A stretch of 64,000 bases of DNA. Source: Haloferula luteola. Its GTDB lineage: Bacteria > Verrucomicrobiota > Verrucomicrobiia > Verrucomicrobiales > Akkermansiaceae. The notes beneath the pieces were generated by a model, which made no database searches, was not told where the DNA came from, and worked only from the letters and a program-made list of their open reading frames with translations. Made by a program: the position numbers and the translations under genes. Where the stretch lies: the NCBI RefSeq assembly GCF_014201715.1, contig NZ_JACHFD010000017.1, positions 1 to 64,000 of the forward strand, read 5' to 3'. Of the stretch, positions 9,536-17,800 are shown one piece after another (the first letter of the stretch is position 1; each line of letters begins with the position of its first letter).

Positions 9536-9574
9536 TCCCCGCGGAGACTGATCGAGGGCGGAGAGGCGGCGGCC

Positions 9575-10030
9575 TCAAGCAGCGCGTTTGCGGCGGCGCC
9601 GGGGGCGAATGGGGCGGGGTTCGTGAGGCGGTTCATCACCGTCATGCTCGGGCTGCCACCAGCCGGGTTCGAGGGGAGGAAGGCCGAAGGCAGCGCGGGC
9701 GCGATCGCAATCGGGATTGGGTTCGCCATTTTCCCAGGAGGCGGCGAAATCGCGACATGGGGACGAGCGGGCAGGATGGATGGAGCAAAAGACCGCCTCG
9801 CCCACGGTGCCATGGAGGGCAATGCAGCGGGGAGGTTTGGAGAGAGTGCCGAGCATGGCAACGCGGTGAGGCGTGACCTGGGAGGTCATTTCCTCGGGAA
9901 CGCCATCGGGTCTGCCCGCAGTGGATTCTGCCCAGTGAAAGGAGACCCGAAAGAACGCACAGCAAGCACCGCAGGTCATGCAGGGATTGGCCGGGTGGAG
10001 GGGAATGACGGGAATCGGGTCGGCCGACAT
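9575..10030 (-). CDS. YkgJ family cysteine-cluster protein
   Basis: A 151-residue protein of the YkgJ / putative zinc- or iron-chelating family. Its cysteine spacing is visible as NPCMTCGACCAFFRVSF near the N-terminus, then PRCIALHG, CSIHPARSSPCRDF and NPDCDRARAAFGL. These eight or so cysteines suggest a bound metal. The tail after residue 120 is rich in Pro, His and Arg, ending RRRRKRAA. The ATG at 10030 (MSADPIPVIPLHP) was chosen because upstream sequence in that frame is low-complexity and lies opposite the antiporter gene. It is transcribed away from the antiporter. The family's physiological role is unknown. Confidence 0.8.
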   Translation of the reverse strand: MSADPIPVIPLHPANPCMTCGACCAFFRVSFHWAESTAGRPDGVPEEMTSQVTPHRVAMLGTLSKPPRCIALHGTVGEAVFCSIHPARSSPCRDFAASWENGEPNPDCDRARAAFGLPPLEPGWWQPEHDGDEPPHEPRPIRPRRRRKRAA

Positions 10031-10141
10031 GGGAGTGGTTGGGTGCGAGATCTGGTATCCGGCCGGGTGGGGAAAGCAAGCACGGTGAGGGGGCGGAGGT
10101 TCCGGCTGGGCAAAGCGATGACGGAGGGCATGTTCGGAAGC

Positions 10142-11683
10142 ATGAAAAAGCTGGGGGTTGCATTGGGATTGCTCGCCACGACTTGGGCTTTGGCCTTGGG
10201 AGGGGTGAAGGGGGGGTGGGTGACCTGTTGGCCAGCAGCCGTGGCATTGGTCGGAATCTTGTTGAGTCGGCAGGCGATCGTGGGTTTGGCGGCGGGGGTG
10301 CTGGCAGGGGCTCTGTTGTTGGCTCAGGGGCGTCCAGTGGAGATGGTGAGGGTGGCGATGGAGGAGCATGGATTTCCATCCCTGGAGGGCTCCTGGCATG
10401 TCGGGGCGCTGGTGTTCACTTTGCTTTTGGGAGCATTTGCAGGGGTGCTGGAATCGTCAGGGGGATTTGCGGCGATCCTGCAACGGATGTTGGGCCGTGG
10501 TGCGGCGGATCGCCGGGTGCTGGGATCGGCCTATGCGATGGGTTTGCTTTGTTTCTTCGATGGGTTGGCGAACAGTTTGTTGGTCGGGAGGATTTGCCGG
10601 CAGGCGGCGGATCGGGCCGGAGTTTCCCGGGAGAAGCTCGCGTGGGTGGTGGACTCGACGAGTTCACCGGTGGCGTGTGTGGCGTTTGTTTCGACGTGGA
10701 TTGCGACCCAGCTGACCTTGATTGGAGATAGTCTTCCGGGGGCGGATGCATACGGGCTGTATTTCCGGTCGATTGGGGCAAATCCGTACTGTGTGTTGAC
10801 CTTGTTGTTGATTCCGGTGGCGGTGTTTTTCCGTTGGGAGCCGGGGCCGATGAAGGGGGCTCGGGCGGTGGATTTGGGGGATGATAAGGAGGCGATGGTG
10901 GCGACTGCGGCGTGGCGGGCCGTGGTGCCTCTGATGGTGTTGGCGGGATCGATTGCCATTTCGCTGCAGTGGTTTTCTGGAAATCCGGTGAGGGTCTTGT
11001 CGTTGGACGCATGGAGGCAGGCGGCGTCGAGTTCGGCGGGTCCGGTGGCCCTCGTGACGGGGGCGGTCGCGGGATTATTGGCGGCCTGGGGCTGTCATCC
11101 GAGGAGGGATCGGGCAGGAGCGGCGGCGGTGGCAGGAGCAGCGGGTTTGTTGCCCGCGTTGGTGATTCTGGTGTTGGCGTGGACTCTGGGGAGCGTGTTT
11201 CAGGCAATGGGGGCTGCGGAAGCTTTGCAGGGAACTTTGGGCCGGCATGTGGCGGCGCCATGGTTGCCGTTGGCGGTTTTTGGAACGGCGGCACTGACGT
11301 CCTTCGCCACGGGTTCTTCGTGGGGGACGATGGCCTTGGTGATGCCCCTTGCTCTAGGCTTGGCGACGGCGCAGGCGGGGTTCGATCCGGCGGCTCTTCC
11401 GGCCGTGATTGGGGCGGTTTTCGGTGGGGCGGTGTTTGGAGATCATGCGAGTCCGTTTTCGGATACGACGATTGTGAGTGCGCTGGCCTCGGGTTGTGAG
11501 CCAGTGGCGCATGTGGCGACCCAATGGCCCTATGCGGCGGTGGTGGCCGCGGTTTCGGCCGGTGTTTATGCCTTGATGGCAGTGGGTTGCGCCGCTCCAC
11601 TGGCAACCGGTTTGGGGGCGTTGGGTTTGTTGGGTGGGGTGGTGGTGGCTTGTCGCCGAGCAAGTTTTTCAAATCGGCAATAA
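10142..11683 (+). CDS. NhaC-type Na+/H+ antiporter family protein
   Basis: A membrane transporter of about 513 residues with roughly 12 hydrophobic segments. Landmarks are GALVFTLLLGAFAGVLESSGG, AMGLLCFFDGLANSLLVG, WVVDSTSSPVACVAFVSTW and, near the C-terminus, VFGGAVFGDHASPFSDTT. The FGDHxSPxSDT motif is characteristic of NhaC-like antiporters, which exchange Na+ or organic ions against protons. In-frame ATGs at 10118, 10130 and 10142 all lie near a GGAGG at 10123-10127. I use 10142 because the first transmembrane segment starts there, but 10130 is possible. The GH92 gene starts 38 bases downstream. The substrate could be Na+ or an exchanged metabolite such as malate/lactate. Confidence 0.85.
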   Translation: MKKLGVALGLLATTWALALGGVKGGWVTCWPAAVALVGILLSRQAIVGLAAGVLAGALLLAQGRPVEMVRVAMEEHGFPSLEGSWHVGALVFTLLLGAFAGVLESSGGFAAILQRMLGRGAADRRVLGSAYAMGLLCFFDGLANSLLVGRICRQAADRAGVSREKLAWVVDSTSSPVACVAFVSTWIATQLTLIGDSLPGADAYGLYFRSIGANPYCVLTLLLIPVAVFFRWEPGPMKGARAVDLGDDKEAMVATAAWRAVVPLMVLAGSIAISLQWFSGNPVRVLSLDAWRQAASSSAGPVALVTGAVAGLLAAWGCHPRRDRAGAAAVAGAAGLLPALVILVLAWTLGSVFQAMGAAEALQGTLGRHVAAPWLPLAVFGTAALTSFATGSSWGTMALVMPLALGLATAQAGFDPAALPAVIGAVFGGAVFGDHASPFSDTTIVSALASGCEPVAHVATQWPYAAVVAAVSAGVYALMAVGCAAPLATGLGALGLLGGVVVACRRASFSNRQ

Positions 11684-11721
11684 ACCTTGGCGCGTTTTCG
11701 GGGGTAGTTTCCCGCTCCACA

Positions 11722-14364
11722 ATGATGCTTCGAAGTCTGTTTCCTGCCCTTGCTGTTGTTGTTCTGAATGTGTGGATTCCGCTGGCGCGAGCGGATTCGG
11801 AGGAGGCGGTCGAATGGATCGATCCGATGATCGGAGCTGCGGATCGGGGGTCATGCCCGCCGGGCCCGGTTCTTCCACACGCCTCGGTGTATCCGAGCCC
11901 CGATACTGAGGAAACGGCAGCTTCGGGATACCAGCATGGCAGCCGGGTGGTGGGGTTTTCGCAGTTGCACGCGCTGGGGGCTGGGAGCAGCACGGTTTCC
12001 TTCGGGAACTTTTTGGTTTCGCCGCGTTTGGGTCCGGGCATGGGGGAGAAGGATCATGCTTCCGAGGTGACGGGGATGGAGGCGAAGCCTTGGGCGATGC
12101 GGACGAAGTTGGAGCGGTGGCAGACGGCGTGCACGGTGGTGCCAGCGCGGCGGGCCACCTTGTATGAGTTTGAGTTTCCGCGAGGAGAGGATGCGCGGAT
12201 CTACTTCGATGTGGCCCGGAAGTTGGGCAAGAGCGATGGGATGGTGGAAGGCTCCGTTGCGATCGACGCGGAGGCAGGGACCATCTCGGGAGGTGGGACT
12301 TTTGATGGGAATTGGAATCCGGCTCCCTATGAGGTGTTTTTCTACGCGAAGGTGGATCGGAAACCGACGGGGGTAGGAACTTGGGAGAATGATCGAGTGG
12401 AGGAAGGGGGCACAGCCGCGCAGTTGAAGAACCGGGGCCGGTTGGGAGGGTGGATGGCGTTCGATCCCGAAGCCGAGGGCCCGGTGAAGTTGAAGGTGGC
12501 GGTCTCTTTCCGCTCGGTGGAAACGGCGAAGGCGTTTTTGGAAGCGGACTTGCCGGATTGGGATGCAGAGGCGCTGGAGGCGAAGGGTCGGCAGGCGTGG
12601 GTCGAGGCTCTGTCGCGGGTGGAGACCCCGGGGATTGATCCGGAAGAAGGACGGCGCCTGTACACCTCCTTGTTTCATAGTTTGATTCAGCCGCGGGATC
12701 GGACGGGAGATGCGGAGGATTTTCCGGAGACCGCGCCGTTTTGGGACGATCACTACACGTGTTGGGACACTTGGTTGACCTTGTTCCCTTTATTGACCGT
12801 GGTGCAACCGGAAGCACTGGCCTCCATGATCGATGGGTTTGGAGAGCGCTATGAACACCGGGGCCGGGCGGAAACGGCGTTCATTCAGGGAAGGGACTAC
12901 CAAGTGGGGCAAGGGGGAGATGAGGTCGACCTGATCATCGCCGATGCTTTCGCCAAAAAGGTTCCGGGGATCGATTGGGGGAAGGTTTGGAAGTTGTTGG
13001 AGGCGCATGCCAAGCGCCGGATGCCGGATTATTTGAAGCTCGGGTATGTGGCGAGCGATGGGGAGCATGGCGACTACGATTGGCGGACCCGCTCGGGGTC
13101 ATCGACCCTCGCATTTGCCTATGAAGACTGGGCGGTAGCTCAGGTGGCGCGAGGCCTGGGTCACCGGGCGGTGGCAGAGCGTCTGGAGAAGCGATCCGGG
13201 GCGTGGCGGGAAGTGTGGGACGAGAGTGCGACGGGGGACGGGTTCACCGGGTTCGTACGGGCGCGGAAAAAAAACGGGGAATTTAGTACGACGGGCCTGA
13301 CGAAGGGGGATGATTTTTACCAGGGCACGGCATGGAACTATTCGTGGAATGTGCCGCACGAACGGGATGCGATGATTGAGAAGATGGGCGGGCGGGCGCG
13401 ATTCCTCCAGCGGTTGGATTTCGCCTTCCGGCAGGAGAGCAACGCGTATGTGGACTACACCAATGAGGTGTGCTTTCACAGTACTTGGCTGTTCGCGCAT
13501 GCGGGGCGACCTGCGCTCACGTCGCATTGGGCGGACCGGCTGCGGGATCACTACGGGGCCTATTCATTCCCTGGGGATGAGGATTCCGGGGCGATGTCTT
13601 CCCTGTATTTTTTCCTGACGGCGGGGATTTTCCCGGTAGCAGGCCAGGATTTGTATTATCTCCATGGGCCCCGCGTCCCTCAGATCGCGTTCGCTTTGGA
13701 GGGAGGAAAGTCGTTGGTGTTGGAGGCGGAGAATGCGGGGGGGGATAACCTCTTCATCCAATCCGTGACGTGGCAGGGCAAGCCATGGACTCGGCCGCGC
13801 ATCCGTCATTCCGATTTGATGGCAGGGGGCACGCTTCATTTTGTGATGGGCCCGGTCCCGTCCTTGTGGGGAACGGGTGATGATTTCCAACCCGCCTTGG
13901 GAGGATCCCGGGTCGTGGAAGGATGGAAAGAGGTGGATGGGCGGCGGCGGGCGAAGGTTCCGACGGTCCATTTGGCGAAGGCCGGAGATGCGGTGACCTT
14001 GGTGGCGCGCTATGAGCCTGCGACTGCGGAAGAAGTGACCGATTTCCAGTGGGGGCTGGGGCCGTATTGGGCCACCACTTCGATCGAGAAAGACGGCGTG
14101 CGAGTTTTCCGCAAGGCGGACCAGATCGTGGCTCGGGATTCGCTGCCTGCGGCGGGAGCCGGAGCTTGCCGTCTGGTCTTGACCCTCCGCAGGAACGAGC
14201 AGGAGGGGATCGATTTTCTGGCCGCGGCCTACCGCGAGGCCGATGAAACTCTGATCGCCTCATTTACGGGCAGTGATCCGAAGCCGGAGGGATATCGATG
14301 GGAGGAAGCAACCCTCTCCACGGAAGGGAAAGGGTCGCTGAAAGCCGTGATGGTGACCCGCTAA
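11722..14364 (+). CDS. Secreted GH92 family glycosidase (alpha-mannosidase-like)
   Basis: An 880-residue exported glycoside hydrolase. A signal peptide follows MMLRSLFPALAVVVLN. The GH92 pattern is clear: IDPMIGAADRGSCPPGP and PHASVYPSPDT near the N-terminus, GFSQLHALGAGSS, then an (alpha/alpha)6 domain with WDTWLTLFPLL and QGTAWNYSWNVPHE. The TNEVCFHSTWLF block carries the expected Glu, and GDEDSGAMSSLYFFLTAG carries the Asp of the GH92 active site. GH92 enzymes are Ca2+-dependent exo-alpha-mannosidases, although NEVCFH and GDEDSG differ from the more usual NEPSH and GNDDCGQ, so specificity may differ. It follows the NhaC-type transporter gene by 38 bases and may be cotranscribed with it. 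Confidence 0.88.
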   Translation: MMLRSLFPALAVVVLNVWIPLARADSEEAVEWIDPMIGAADRGSCPPGPVLPHASVYPSPDTEETAASGYQHGSRVVGFSQLHALGAGSSTVSFGNFLVSPRLGPGMGEKDHASEVTGMEAKPWAMRTKLERWQTACTVVPARRATLYEFEFPRGEDARIYFDVARKLGKSDGMVEGSVAIDAEAGTISGGGTFDGNWNPAPYEVFFYAKVDRKPTGVGTWENDRVEEGGTAAQLKNRGRLGGWMAFDPEAEGPVKLKVAVSFRSVETAKAFLEADLPDWDAEALEAKGRQAWVEALSRVETPGIDPEEGRRLYTSLFHSLIQPRDRTGDAEDFPETAPFWDDHYTCWDTWLTLFPLLTVVQPEALASMIDGFGERYEHRGRAETAFIQGRDYQVGQGGDEVDLIIADAFAKKVPGIDWGKVWKLLEAHAKRRMPDYLKLGYVASDGEHGDYDWRTRSGSSTLAFAYEDWAVAQVARGLGHRAVAERLEKRSGAWREVWDESATGDGFTGFVRARKKNGEFSTTGLTKGDDFYQGTAWNYSWNVPHERDAMIEKMGGRARFLQRLDFAFRQESNAYVDYTNEVCFHSTWLFAHAGRPALTSHWADRLRDHYGAYSFPGDEDSGAMSSLYFFLTAGIFPVAGQDLYYLHGPRVPQIAFALEGGKSLVLEAENAGGDNLFIQSVTWQGKPWTRPRIRHSDLMAGGTLHFVMGPVPSLWGTGDDFQPALGGSRVVEGWKEVDGRRRAKVPTVHLAKAGDAVTLVARYEPATAEEVTDFQWGLGPYWATTSIEKDGVRVFRKADQIVARDSLPAAGAGACRLVLTLRRNEQEGIDFLAAAYREADETLIASFTGSDPKPEGYRWEEATLSTEGKGSLKAVMVTR

Positions 14365-14375
14365 AGGGGGGGCGC

Positions 14376-15638
14376 TCAGGGGAACATGCCGCGTTGGGCC
14401 TTGACGTCAGAGACTGTTTTGACAGCGAGAGCCTGAGCGGCAGTTCGGATGGGGAGCCGGAAGCGCTCTGCGAAGTTGAGAACGCGGGTGAAGGCCGCCT
14501 CCATCTGGGTTTCGAGGCGGGTGATGACTTCCCGTTCCGTCCACTGGTAGCGCTGGAGGTTCTGGACCCATTCGAAGTAGGAAACGGTGACACCACCGGC
14601 ATTGCAGAGGACGTCGGGAATGATGAAGACGTCTCCGCGCTCGTTGAGAATCGCATCGGCGGCGGGAGTGGTCGGGCCGTTCGCCCCTTCGGCGAGAACT
14701 TTGCAGCGAAGCTTGGGCGCATTTTCCTGGGTAATGACCATGCCGGCAGCAGCAGGCGCGAGGATGTCGCAGGGCTGGCAGAGGAGCTCGGCTGGGTCGA
14801 TGGCATCCGCTCCGGAGAATCCGCGCACGCCTCCCTGGTCGCGAGCGTGGGCGGAGAGTTGGGGAAGATCGAGCCCGGCATCGTTCCAGACGGCCCCAGT
14901 GATGTCGGCGATGCCGCGGACTTTGACGCCGTAGGAGGAAAGCGTGAGGGCGGTATGAAGGCCGACGTTGCCGAAGCCCTGGACCACCGCAGTGGCTTGG
15001 CCAATGGGCACGCCAAGCTTGTCGAGTGCCCGTGAGGCGAGGAATGCCACGCCGTGACCTGTGGCTCGGGTGCGACCGGCGGATCCCTGGAGGCAGAGGG
15101 GTTTTCCGGTGACGATGCCGGGGACGAGATGGCCGGCATGGGTGGCATAGGTATCGACCATCCATGCCATGGTTTGTTCGTTGGTCCCCATATCCGGGGC
15201 CATGACGTCAATGTCTTCACCGATGAAGGGAATCATCTCCATGGTGAAGCGGCGGGTGATGCGCTCCAGTTCTCCGGTGGAAAGCGCGCGGGGATCGCAG
15301 TTGATGCCTCCCTTGCCTCCGCCGAAGGGTAGGTTCATCAGGGCGCATTTCCAATTCATCCACATGGCGAGGGCGGCGACTTCGCCCAAATCAACGTCTG
15401 GGCTGTAGCGGAGTCCCCCTTTGACGGGACCTCGGGTGAGGTGGTGTTGGACGCGATGGCCAAAATAGACGCGGGTGGTGCCGTCGTCGTGGCGGACGGG
15501 GACCGTGACGGTGATGAGCCGCTTGGGCCATTTGCAGCGTTCGCGGAGTTCATCATTGAGCTCCAAGAAGTCAGCCACGCCATCGAATTGGGTGGCGGCC
15601 ATGGAAAACATCGGATTGTTCAGGAGTTCGCTCCTCAT
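14376..15638 (-). CDS. Glu/Leu/Phe/Val-type glutamate dehydrogenase
   Basis: A cytosolic NAD(P)-dependent dehydrogenase of 420 residues, the usual length for the hexameric family. Seen motifs are GHRVQHHLTRGPVKGGLRYS, ALMNLPFGGGKGGINCDP (catalytic lysine region), APDMGTNEQTMAWMVDTY and the Rossmann loop VQGFGNVGLHTA. It interconverts glutamate and 2-oxoglutarate plus ammonium, linking carbon and nitrogen metabolism. The ATG at 15638 (MRSELLNNPMFSMA) matches the usual family N-terminus; a start at 15710 would add a Pro/Ser-rich stretch. Its 3' end is 11 bases from the convergent GH92 gene, and it diverges from the glycosidase-glycosyltransferase gene. The coenzyme cannot be assigned with confidence. 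Confidence 0.93.
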   Translation of the reverse strand: MRSELLNNPMFSMAATQFDGVADFLELNDELRERCKWPKRLITVTVPVRHDDGTTRVYFGHRVQHHLTRGPVKGGLRYSPDVDLGEVAALAMWMNWKCALMNLPFGGGKGGINCDPRALSTGELERITRRFTMEMIPFIGEDIDVMAPDMGTNEQTMAWMVDTYATHAGHLVPGIVTGKPLCLQGSAGRTRATGHGVAFLASRALDKLGVPIGQATAVVQGFGNVGLHTALTLSSYGVKVRGIADITGAVWNDAGLDLPQLSAHARDQGGVRGFSGADAIDPAELLCQPCDILAPAAAGMVITQENAPKLRCKVLAEGANGPTTPAADAILNERGDVFIIPDVLCNAGGVTVSYFEWVQNLQRYQWTEREVITRLETQMEAAFTRVLNFAERFRLPIRTAAQALAVKTVSDVKAQRGMFP

Positions 15639-15731
15639 GGGAAAATGGATAGATGCGGGTGAGGAGGGGCGCGAGGGAAATGGCGGTCTTTGCTCGTCGT
15701 TCCTCGTCATCGTTCCTAGCGTGGCTGGGAA

Positions 15732-17756
15732 ATGGAGCGTCTCCGGGTCGATGGACGGTTTCTTCGCCGAGGGGCGGAGCGGGTATTCTTGCGCCTTGTG
15801 ACTTACGGGCCCTTTCCAGGCGGCTGGCCGTGCGAGATGGCGGAGGAGTTCGTGAAGATCCGTGCAGCGGGATTTGATGGGGTGCGGCTGTATGGGTGGC
15901 CCTCTCGGGATTTGTTGGAAGGGGCGAGGGCGGCGGGATTGCTGGTGTTTGCGGCGGCGGAGTGGCCGCAATCGGTGGATTTCCGCGATGGGGAGGCGTT
16001 GGCGGTGGCACGAGCTTCGTTGGCGGGGGGGCTTGCGGAATCATCGGGGCACCCGGCACTGGCCGGGGTGTTCGTGGGCAATGAGGTGCCAGCGGATTTG
16101 GTGCGCTGGATGGGCCCGGAGTGGACGCGTCGGCAGCTTGAGTCCTTGGTGGAGTTTGGCCGCGAGAGGGCGCCGATGTTGATCTGGGCGTATGCCAACT
16201 ACCCCACGACCGAGTATCTTGAGCCGGGACAGGCAGATCTGACGGCGATGAACGTGTATCTCGAGGACGTGGAGGCCTTGCGAAGGTATCTGAGACGTTT
16301 GCAGCAGATTGCCGGGGACCGGCCGGTATTGATTTCGGAGTTCGGTTTGGACTCCCAACGGCACGGGCCGGAGAGGCAAGCGGAGTTGCTCGCGGGGGCG
16401 GTGCGGGTGGCGAGGGAGGAGGGGGTAGCGGGAATGGCTTTGTATGCGTGGAGTGATCGTTGGTTCAATGCAGGAGAGGTCGTGGAGGATTGGTCGTTCG
16501 GGCTGACCGATCGGGAGGGTCAGGAAAAGCCAGCATTGGCGGCGGTGTCAGTGGCCTTCCGGGAGGCATTGCCCGAGCCGGAAATGCCGGGGTTTTCGGT
16601 GATTGTGTGCACCCGGAATGGGGGTGAAAGGATTGGGGCGTGTCTCCGGTCCTTGACGCAATTGAGGGGGCCGACGCCTGAGGTCGTGGTGGTGGACGAT
16701 GGATCGACCGATGGGACCGCTTCGAGGGTCGCGGACGAATTCCCGGAGATTCGCTTGGTGAGCTTGCCGCCTTCGGGCCTGAGTGCGGCTCGAAATGCTG
16801 GTGCCGAGGTGGCCACGGGGGAAGTTCTTGCGTTCACGGACGACGATTGTGAGGTGGATCCGGATTGGTTGGTGGAGCTGGCGAAAGTGTTTGCGGCGGG
16901 CTGGGATGCAGCGGGGGGGCCGAACCTGCCTCCGCCACCCGCGGATGGGATTGCGGCAGCCATCGCCTCGGCGCCGGGCGCGGCCAGCCAGGTGATGCTC
17001 GACGATTTGGAAGCGGAGCACGTACCGGGTTGCAATCTGGCGGTGCGGAGGGGGGCGTTTTTTGCGATAGGTGGCTTTGATGGGCGGTTTCGAACTGCAG
17101 GCGACGACGTCGATTTCTGCTGGCGGCTTCGCGATGCGGGGATGCGCATCGGCTTCGCTCCGAACGCCTTCGTTTGGCACCACCGGCGTCCGTGCGCTCT
17201 GGGATATCTAAAACAGCAACGAGGATACGGCCGAGCGGAGGCTTTGTTGATGGCGAAGTTTCCCCAGCGCTTTTCACCGGCCGGGGATGCACGTTGGCAG
17301 GGGGTCATTTATACAGGTGCGCCGGTGCGGGCGACCGGTGAGGAGGTGATTTACCATGGCCCGATGGGGCTGGCGGGGTATCAAGGCGTTCTGGCACGCA
17401 TGCAGCCGCTGCGTGATCTCGACGTGGCCTTTGATCGCCCATGGACGCGAGGCTTGTTGAAGGTGCTGAGTTGGCTGGCTCCACGCATCCGCGCAAAGGC
17501 GCGGACGGGGACTTGGATCGGCCCCGTTTCACCACCGAGAAAACCCCGGGCACCCGTGGTTCGCGAGTTTTCAGAGTGGTCGAAGCAGTCGCGGGAAGAG
17601 GTACTCCGCGACTGGCTTGAATCCGGCTGGCAGGCGGGCTCGGCGGGAGATGGGTGGGATTTGGAGAAGGGCGACCGCCGGGTCTTGATCGCGTGTGAAA
17701 AACACGATCACGGGGTGACACGAATTCTTAGAAGGGAGTGGAGGGAGAAGGGATGA
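15732..17756 (+). CDS. Glycoside hydrolase-like TIM barrel fused to GT2 glycosyltransferase
   Basis: A 674-residue cytosolic fusion with no signal peptide. Residues 1 to about 280 resemble a clan GH-A (GH2/GH5-like) barrel: the entry FLRLVTYGPFPGGW, GVRLYGWPS, VFVGNEVP with N117-E118 at the acid/base position, and VLISEFGLDSQR with E203 at the nucleophile position. Residues about 287-530 are a GT2 glycosyltransferase with FSVIVCTRNGGERI, DDGSTDGTA at 322-330, LAFTDDDCEVDPDW and AGDDVDFCWRLRDAGM. The remaining residues are a C-terminal extension of unknown role. Both presumed glycosidase carboxylates are retained, so the barrel may be active or may bind the acceptor. It diverges from glutamate dehydrogenase. 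Confidence 0.85.
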   Translation: MERLRVDGRFLRRGAERVFLRLVTYGPFPGGWPCEMAEEFVKIRAAGFDGVRLYGWPSRDLLEGARAAGLLVFAAAEWPQSVDFRDGEALAVARASLAGGLAESSGHPALAGVFVGNEVPADLVRWMGPEWTRRQLESLVEFGRERAPMLIWAYANYPTTEYLEPGQADLTAMNVYLEDVEALRRYLRRLQQIAGDRPVLISEFGLDSQRHGPERQAELLAGAVRVAREEGVAGMALYAWSDRWFNAGEVVEDWSFGLTDREGQEKPALAAVSVAFREALPEPEMPGFSVIVCTRNGGERIGACLRSLTQLRGPTPEVVVVDDGSTDGTASRVADEFPEIRLVSLPPSGLSAARNAGAEVATGEVLAFTDDDCEVDPDWLVELAKVFAAGWDAAGGPNLPPPPADGIAAAIASAPGAASQVMLDDLEAEHVPGCNLAVRRGAFFAIGGFDGRFRTAGDDVDFCWRLRDAGMRIGFAPNAFVWHHRRPCALGYLKQQRGYGRAEALLMAKFPQRFSPAGDARWQGVIYTGAPVRATGEEVIYHGPMGLAGYQGVLARMQPLRDLDVAFDRPWTRGLLKVLSWLAPRIRAKARTGTWIGPVSPPRKPRAPVVREFSEWSKQSREEVLRDWLESGWQAGSAGDGWDLEKGDRRVLIACEKHDHGVTRILRREWREKG

Positions 17757-17762
17757 AACGGA

Positions 17763-17792
17763 AGAGATCGAGGGCGGATACCCCCGATCTCT
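17763..17792. terminator. Bidirectional hairpin between convergent genes
   Basis: AGAGATCG (17763-17770) pairs with CGATCTCT (17785-17792), and the inner GGG (72-74) pairs with CCC (81-83) around a CGGATA loop. It lies exactly between the convergent stops at 17756 and 17801. The minus-strand exit is mildly T-rich (TTTC). Confidence 0.6.
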
Positions 17793-17800
17793 GAGCTCAT

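Noticed and set aside
10416-12041. A long minus-strand open frame opposite the NhaC/GH92 genes
   Set aside because: Pro/Ser/Arg-rich low-complexity translation and antisense to two recognisable genes; caused by high GC content.
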